Positions 59,791-64,000 of a DNA stretch of 64,000 bases are shown here, one piece after another. Numbering within the stretch: position 1 is the stretch's first letter; every line of letters begins with the position of its first letter. The stretch is from Candidatus Rifleibacteriota bacterium (GTDB taxonomy: Bacteria > Muiribacteriota > Ozemobacteria > Ozemobacterales > Ozemobacteraceae), in assembly GCA_024710355.1 (NCBI GenBank), contig JANJUX010000016.1:186001-250000 (forward strand). The letters run 5' to 3'. The notes below the pieces were generated by a model. That model was not told the origin of the DNA. It did not search any database and was given only the letters and a program-made list of their open reading frames with translations. The translations under genes were made by a program, and so were the position numbers.

Positions 59791-60153
59791 ATGGGGAAAA
59801 CAATTCTTATAGTAGATGACGCAGCCTTTATGCGCATGATGATCAAAGACATTCTCAGCAAGAATGGCTACGAAGTTCTTGGCGAAGCGCAGACAGGGAA
59901 AGAAGCGGTCGAGCTTTATCAGAAGCTCAAACCCGATCTGGTGACCATGGACATTACCATGCCGGAAATGAACGGCATCGATGCCGTCAAAGCCATCAAA
60001 AAGCTTGACCCGGCCGCCAGAATCATTATGTGCAGCGCCATGGGCCAGCAGGCCATGGTTATTGATGCGATCCAGGCGGGCGCCCGCGATTTCATCGTCA
60101 AACCGTTTCAGCCAAACCGCGTTATTGAAGCGGTTCAAAAAGCCCTCAGGTAA
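59791..60153 (+). CDS. cheY: CheY-type response regulator
   Basis: 120 residues, a lone receiver domain. Acidic pair Asp9-Asp10, phosphorylation site Asp54 (TMDITMPEMNG), switch Ser82 and Lys104 (VKPFQ). When phosphorylated by CheA it should bind the FliM and FliY N-terminal peptides encoded just upstream. Ends right after the fifth helix; no output domain. Located between fliY and fliO as in Bacillus subtilis. Confidence 0.95.
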   Translation: MGKTILIVDDAAFMRMMIKDILSKNGYEVLGEAQTGKEAVELYQKLKPDLVTMDITMPEMNGIDAVKAIKKLDPAARIIMCSAMGQQAMVIDAIQAGARDFIVKPFQPNRVIEAVQKALR

Positions 60154-60183
60154 CCCGATGCCCATGCCTGGCCTGATTTCTGC

Positions 60184-60852
60184 GTGATCAGCAACTTAAC
60201 AAGAGCAGTTTTAGCGGTTTTTCTGTTAATCTGCGCAACGGCACAGTCTCAGCCCGTCGCCACCAGTGGCGACGGTTTGTTTTCTGATCCGGCAACCATC
60301 TCGGTAGTCGCAAGTCCCACCTCGCTTTTTCTCGATCTAAAGCCTGCCTCGATGCCGCTTTTCCCCGACTCGGATCCGATGGGCACCTCTCTGAGAATTC
60401 TTTCGTCGCTGTTTGCCGTCATTCTTCTGGCGTTCGGAATCTCATGGTTCATTCAAAAAAAAGCGGGCATTGGTGGCAACGTCTTCGGAAAAATCCTGGG
60501 CATTCTGCCCCTCGACAACAAAAGAATGATCTACCTTGTCGACGTCATGGGCAAAGTATTGATTCTTGGCGTCACCGAGTCGAACATCAACCTGCTCGGC
60601 GAGCTTACTGACAAAGACACACTCGACGCCCTCCGCCTGCAGAATGATCAGCCATCCCCCGGAATCGAAAAACTCTTTGCCTATCTGAGTCGCAAAAATG
60701 AAGAACCCGCTCAATCACAGACTGAAACTGCAAAAAAAGCAGATGAACCCGAAGGAAATGGCAATCTACAAAGATTTCGCTCAGAAGACCGTCTGAAAAA
60801 ACTGAATGCCATGCTGCACAAGCGAAACGACAAAGACAACTCCTACGAATAA
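60184..60852 (+). CDS. fliO: Flagellar export-gate assembly protein FliO
   Basis: Chaperones assembly of FliP into the export gate. 222 residues from a GTG at 60184. The N-terminus is a signal-peptide-like hydrophobic run (AVLAVFLLICATAQSQ), then an extracytoplasmic stretch, a membrane segment (SLRILSSLFAVILLAFGISWFI), and the FliO cytoplasmic domain ('ILGILPLDNKRMIYLVDVMGKVLILGVTESNINLL'). The tail is charged and disordered. Matches FliO/FliZ in size and place. Confidence 0.88.
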   Translation: MISNLTRAVLAVFLLICATAQSQPVATSGDGLFSDPATISVVASPTSLFLDLKPASMPLFPDSDPMGTSLRILSSLFAVILLAFGISWFIQKKAGIGGNVFGKILGILPLDNKRMIYLVDVMGKVLILGVTESNINLLGELTDKDTLDALRLQNDQPSPGIEKLFAYLSRKNEEPAQSQTETAKKADEPEGNGNLQRFRSEDRLKKLNAMLHKRNDKDNSYE

Positions 60853-60870
60853 GTTTTTTTTATTTGCGTC

Positions 60871-60899
60871 TTGCACATCGGGGCACCATATTGTATAAA
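60871..60899 (+). promoter_or_regulatory. Sigma-70-like internal promoter before fliP
   Basis: TTGCAC (60871-60876), 17 bases, TATAAA (60894-60899), in the 100-base gap between fliO and fliP, the only real gap in the export-gate block. Confidence 0.6.
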
Positions 60900-60952
60900 T
60901 TAACAGGCGAAGCTGTGCCCTGATAAAATTTCAAAATGCTTCCCTGAGCAGA

Positions 60953-61816
60953 ATGCACCAATTATTACAAAGAACGAAGTGGGTAGCGTGCGTACGTTTT
61001 TTTGCGGTTTTGCTGCTATTGGCCTGTGTTACAGGCACAGTTCATTCACAACAGCCAGACCCGGGAAGTGCACGCGTCAATCTTGAAGATTCAACCCGAA
61101 TCGACCGCATCGAGCGGCAGTCTACGCCGTTTCCGATTCCGGCAATCAGCATTCAGATCGACCCTTCACGCGAGCGCAGCCAGCTGGGCACCGGCCTGCA
61201 GGTTCTTATACTTCTGACCATTCTGAGTCTGGCCCCGTCAATTCTGATCATGCTCACCAGTTTCACCCGCACCCTCATCGTTCTGAGCTTCGTGCGCCGG
61301 GCACTGGGAACACAACAGGAGCCCAGCAACCAGATTATCATCGGCCTGGCCCTTTTCATCACCTTTTTCACGATGTCGCCGGTAATCGATCAGATATATC
61401 AGAAGAGCTTCAAACCCTATATCGATCGTGACATAAACTATGTCGAAGCATACAATCAGGCAATTACGCCGGTGCGCGACTTCATGTTCAAACACACTCG
61501 CAAAACCGACCTGGCGCTTTTTGCCGGCATGGAAAACGGACCCAAACCGGAGACACGCGACGATCTCAGCACTCTCAGCCTGATTCCGGCATTTATCACC
61601 AGCGAGCTGAGAACAGCCTTTCAGATGGGCGTTGTGATTTACCTGCCCTTTCTGGTAATCGACATGATCGTAGCAAGCATTCTCATGTCAATGGGGATGA
61701 TGATGCTGCCGCCGGTCATGATTTCGCTGCCGTTCAAAATTCTTCTTTTCGTAATGGTCGACGGCTGGAATCTTGTCATCAGATCGATTGTTCTCAGTTT
61801 TGGCGGTAACGCATGA
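60953..61816 (+). CDS. fliP: Flagellar export-gate protein FliP
   Basis: Core of the FliPQR gate. 287 residues with a signal peptide at the N-terminus (FFAVLLLLACVTGTVHSQ) and an acidic/Ser-rich stretch, then the conserved FliP membrane core: 'ILLTILSLAPSILIMLTSFTRTLIVLSFVRRALGTQQEP', 'IGLALFITFFTMSPV', 'SELRTAFQMGVVIYLPFLVIDMIVASILMSMGMMMLPPVMISLPFKILLFV' region. The stop overlaps fliQ (ATGA). Confidence 0.95.
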   Translation: MHQLLQRTKWVACVRFFAVLLLLACVTGTVHSQQPDPGSARVNLEDSTRIDRIERQSTPFPIPAISIQIDPSRERSQLGTGLQVLILLTILSLAPSILIMLTSFTRTLIVLSFVRRALGTQQEPSNQIIIGLALFITFFTMSPVIDQIYQKSFKPYIDRDINYVEAYNQAITPVRDFMFKHTRKTDLALFAGMENGPKPETRDDLSTLSLIPAFITSELRTAFQMGVVIYLPFLVIDMIVASILMSMGMMMLPPVMISLPFKILLFVMVDGWNLVIRSIVLSFGGNA

Positions 61817-62082
61817 CCGAATTCGTTCTGTTAAAGCTTTTTGAACAGACCTTTTTTCTCTGCCTGCTGCTTTCTGCGCCAATTCTTTTATTAGGCATGG
61901 TTGTCGGGGTTCTGATCAGCATTGTTCAGACAGCTACCTCAATCCAGGAACAGAGTCTGACTTTTATCCCCAAACTGCTGCTGACCGGGCTGGCAATGAT
62001 CTGGCTCGCTCCATGGATGCTGGCCCGCCTCATGCAGTTCACCACACAGCTGCTTGGGCAGCTGCAGACATTCGCACGGTAG
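61813..62082 (+). CDS. fliQ: Flagellar export-gate protein FliQ
   Basis: 89 residues with two membrane segments, the normal size. Family core: 'LLLSAPILLLGMVVGVLISIVQTATSIQEQSLTFIPKL'. Overlaps fliP by 4 bases and precedes fliR by 7. The polar loop 'QTATSIQEQ' is the conserved gate-lining segment. Confidence 0.95.
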   Translation: MTEFVLLKLFEQTFFLCLLLSAPILLLGMVVGVLISIVQTATSIQEQSLTFIPKLLLTGLAMIWLAPWMLARLMQFTTQLLGQLQTFAR

Positions 62083-62089
62083 CTGATCC

Positions 62090-62866
62090 ATGACCGAAGC
62101 CGCCTTTCTAAATGCTGTTGGCCTGTTTCTTATAGGCCTGGTGCGCTTCAGCGGCTTTTTCCTCAACACCCCGGTTTTTGCCGAATCCTTCATTCCGATG
62201 CGCGTTAAGGCCGGTCTTTCAGCTCTGTGCGCCCTGATCATTCTGCCGCACCTCATTCAAACGCAGACCTTGCCACAATTAAGCGTTCTGGAATACGGAG
62301 TAATGGCAATAAAGGAACTCACTCTGGGTTTTTCACTCGGGTTCATGGTGATGATTGTCAACGGCATTCTGCGCCTTGCCGGCGGCATCGTCGGTATGCA
62401 GATCGGTTTCTCATTTGTTCAGGTTGCTGACCCAAGTTCAAACCAGGGTCTTGGTATCGTTTCAGAGTTTTTTCAGCTCTCCGGCACTATGATCTTTCTC
62501 ATGATTGGCGGGCACCTGATAATCCTCGAAGCCTTTTTCAAAAGCTTTGACATGGTTCCCCTTGCCGGAATGATTCTCAGTGGCAGCATTGTCGAAGAAA
62601 TCATTCTTTACAGCCGCATGATTTTCGTCTGTGGCCTGCAGATTTCGATGCCGGTGGTTGCGGTTATCCTCTTTGGCGATGTGGCTCTGGGCATAATCGC
62701 ACGCACCGTTCCGAAGATGAACATTTTTCAGCTCGGGTTTTCACTGAAGATCATCGGCGGCCTGGCTGTAATGATGGTAATGATGCCGTTTCTTGAAGAC
62801 ATCACCAAATTTCTTCTTAACCTCAGTCTCGAAAAAGTTTATCTGCTTCTAAGCCGGATGACCTGA
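62090..62866 (+). CDS. fliR: Flagellar export-gate protein FliR
   Basis: 258 residues, about six membrane segments. Family motifs: 'RFSGFFLNTPVFAESFIPMRVKAGLSALCALII', 'KELTLGFSLGFMVMIVNGILRLAGGIVGMQIGFSFVQVADPSS', 'PKMNIFQLGFSLKIIGGLAVMM'. One FliR completes each FliP5Q4R1 gate. One base before flhB. Confidence 0.95.
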   Translation: MTEAAFLNAVGLFLIGLVRFSGFFLNTPVFAESFIPMRVKAGLSALCALIILPHLIQTQTLPQLSVLEYGVMAIKELTLGFSLGFMVMIVNGILRLAGGIVGMQIGFSFVQVADPSSNQGLGIVSEFFQLSGTMIFLMIGGHLIILEAFFKSFDMVPLAGMILSGSIVEEIILYSRMIFVCGLQISMPVVAVILFGDVALGIIARTVPKMNIFQLGFSLKIIGGLAVMMVMMPFLEDITKFLLNLSLEKVYLLLSRMT

Positions 62867-62867
62867 T

Positions 62868-63995
62868 ATGAAGCAATACGAACTCAAACCGCAAGCTCTG
62901 AGCTTTTTTGGCCGCCCCTTCGACCTGCAGCTATTCGCGGGCGAAAAAACCGAACCGGCCACCGAAAAACGCAGACAGGACGCGGTTGACCGCGGCAATG
63001 TTCCGAAATCACAGGATTTGAGCTCAGTCCTGGTTCTGCTGGTGGGCTTTCTCATGCTCAGATACTACGGCGGCGAACTTTTTGGCCGGTGCGGCGAATA
63101 TATGCGTTATACCTTTTCGCACGCCATTTTTTCTGGCCTCGCGCTGCCAGACACACTGCTTCTGCTTAATCAGTTTCTACTGGTGCTGCTCCAGACCATG
63201 GCGCCATTCATGTTTGCAATCATGATCAGCGCGATCGTATCGAATCTGGTGCAGACCGGCTTCCTTTTCCGGCTTGGCCCGTTGACCCCTGATCTCGACC
63301 GAATGAACCCGATATCTGGTATTCAGAATATATTTTCATGGAAACTGGTTGCAGAGCTGGTTAAATCAATTCTTAAAATTCTCATTGTCGCTTATATACC
63401 CTACACCACCATAAGGGACCAGTTTCCGTTTCTGATGCGAATGATTCAGGTCGAGCCGGTGCCGGCAATCATAATTATTCTTAAGCTTATTTTTGCAATG
63501 GCGATCAAGATCATTCTGATTCTCATGGCCCTCGCTTTCGCAGACTGGGCCTTTCAGAAGTGGCGCCACGAAGAGAACATCAGAATGTCAAAAGAAGAAG
63601 TGAAAGAAGAATACAAACAGCGCGAAGGGGACCCGAAGGTCAAGCAGAAGATCCGCGAGCGCCAGCGCCAGGCGGCCAGTCGCCGCATGATGGACGAGGT
63701 GCCCAAGGCGACCGTTGTCGTCACCAACCCGACCCATATTGCCTGTGCACTGAAATATGTCCCGGGAGAAGATGAAGCTCCGAAGGTTGTGGCAATGGGT
63801 GCAGGGCAGATCGCCCGCAGAATCAAAGAAATCGCGGCCGAGCACAAGATTCCGGTAATCGAAAACAAACCTCTTGCACGGCAGATGTATAAAATGTTAG
63901 AAATAGGTGACGCGATACCCTCCGAACTTTATCAGGCCGTGGTCGAGGTTCTGATGCAGGTTCACCGGATGAAAAACCAGTCGGCAGGTGCATGA
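62868..63995 (+). CDS. flhB: Flagellar export switch protein FlhB
   Basis: 375 residues. Acidic/basic N-terminus (KTEPATEKRRQDAVDRGNVPKSQDL), four membrane segments (about 45-245), then the FlhB cytoplasmic domain. The autocleavage site NPTH is Asn287-His290 in 'VVVTNPTHIACALKY', so substrate switching on the FliK signal should work. The first 25 residues (LSFFGRPFDLQLFAGEKTEPATEKR) also look normal. The stop overlaps an ATG at 63992 (ATGA). Confidence 0.95.
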   Translation: MKQYELKPQALSFFGRPFDLQLFAGEKTEPATEKRRQDAVDRGNVPKSQDLSSVLVLLVGFLMLRYYGGELFGRCGEYMRYTFSHAIFSGLALPDTLLLLNQFLLVLLQTMAPFMFAIMISAIVSNLVQTGFLFRLGPLTPDLDRMNPISGIQNIFSWKLVAELVKSILKILIVAYIPYTTIRDQFPFLMRMIQVEPVPAIIIILKLIFAMAIKIILILMALAFADWAFQKWRHEENIRMSKEEVKEEYKQREGDPKVKQKIRERQRQAASRRMMDEVPKATVVVTNPTHIACALKYVPGEDEAPKVVAMGAGQIARRIKEIAAEHKIPVIENKPLARQMYKMLEIGDAIPSELYQAVVEVLMQVHRMKNQSAGA

Positions 63996-64000
63996 CACCG
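63992..64000 (+). CDS. Start of the next flagellar gene, probably flhA (cut off)
   Basis: ATG ACA CCG overlapping the flhB stop by 4 bases, the coupling style used throughout the operon. In the matching gene order flhA comes next, but only three codons are visible. Confidence 0.4.

Overview
The window is a stretch of chromosome from a flagellated, Gram-negative-type (diderm) bacterium. The diderm reading rests on a C25 peptidase and an M23 peptidase with signal peptides, a lipobox protein, and a predicted outer-membrane beta-barrel ending in Phe. The flagellar gene order (fliK-flgD-flgE-flbD-fliL-fliM-fliY-cheY-fliOPQR-flhB-flhA) is the Bacillus/Clostridium/spirochaete type rather than the enterobacterial one. 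Together with the giant TPR proteins and the DUF4912/GH57 pair, this is compatible with a deep-branching lineage such as Candidatus Riflebacteria. That placement is inference; no rRNA or tRNA gene was seen.

Layout. (1) 1-2.3 kb: the end of a zinc-ribbon/RDD membrane protein, facing psuG and a Cys-rich partner gene. (2) 2.3-3.5 kb: a gene-free, AT-rich region holding a degenerate short-repeat tract and a perfect 45-nt palindrome. (3) 3.5-5.4 kb: a Pro/Lys/Glu-rich anchored protein and efp. (4) 6-19 kb: a uppP-ftsK-TPR-TPR operon in which two adjacent genes encode TPR proteins of about 1,600 and 1,500 residues. (5) 19.3-24 kb: a small secreted low-complexity protein, an SLBB-repeat protein, and rimO-pgsA-pgpA. 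(6) 24.2-26.2 kb: a secreted gingipain-type C25 peptidase with its own promoter and terminator.

(7) 26.4-41.5 kb: a long minus-strand run with short gaps. It reads dCache-HAMP sensor, MFS-HEAT transporter fusion, PhnD-like binding protein, TIM-barrel-like protein, secreted TPR protein, 36-residue membrane peptide, AT-hook/DUF4912 protein, GH57/DUF1957 glucan enzyme, CHASE2 adenylate cyclase and RNase D. An internal promoter before the DUF4912 gene probably splits it into an uptake/sensing half and a glycogen/cAMP half. (8) 41.6-50.4 kb: a 57-residue protein, then a minus-strand cell-envelope set of Ig-like lipoprotein, outer-membrane barrel, FecR-domain protein and M23 peptidase.

(9) 50.5-64 kb: the flagellar operon, beginning after a sigma-28-like promoter. 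It covers hook assembly (fliK, flgD, flgE), motor and switch (fliL, fliM, fliY, cheY) and export gate (fliO, P, Q, R, flhB, start of the next gene). A 338-nt non-coding gap directly upstream of flgE folds into several strong hairpins, two of them mutually exclusive next to the ribosome binding site. It is the best candidate here for an undescribed regulatory RNA. Other leads are the sensor/MFS-HEAT/PhnD set, the FtsK-coupled giant TPR proteins, and a C-terminal motif shared by two otherwise low-complexity envelope proteins.
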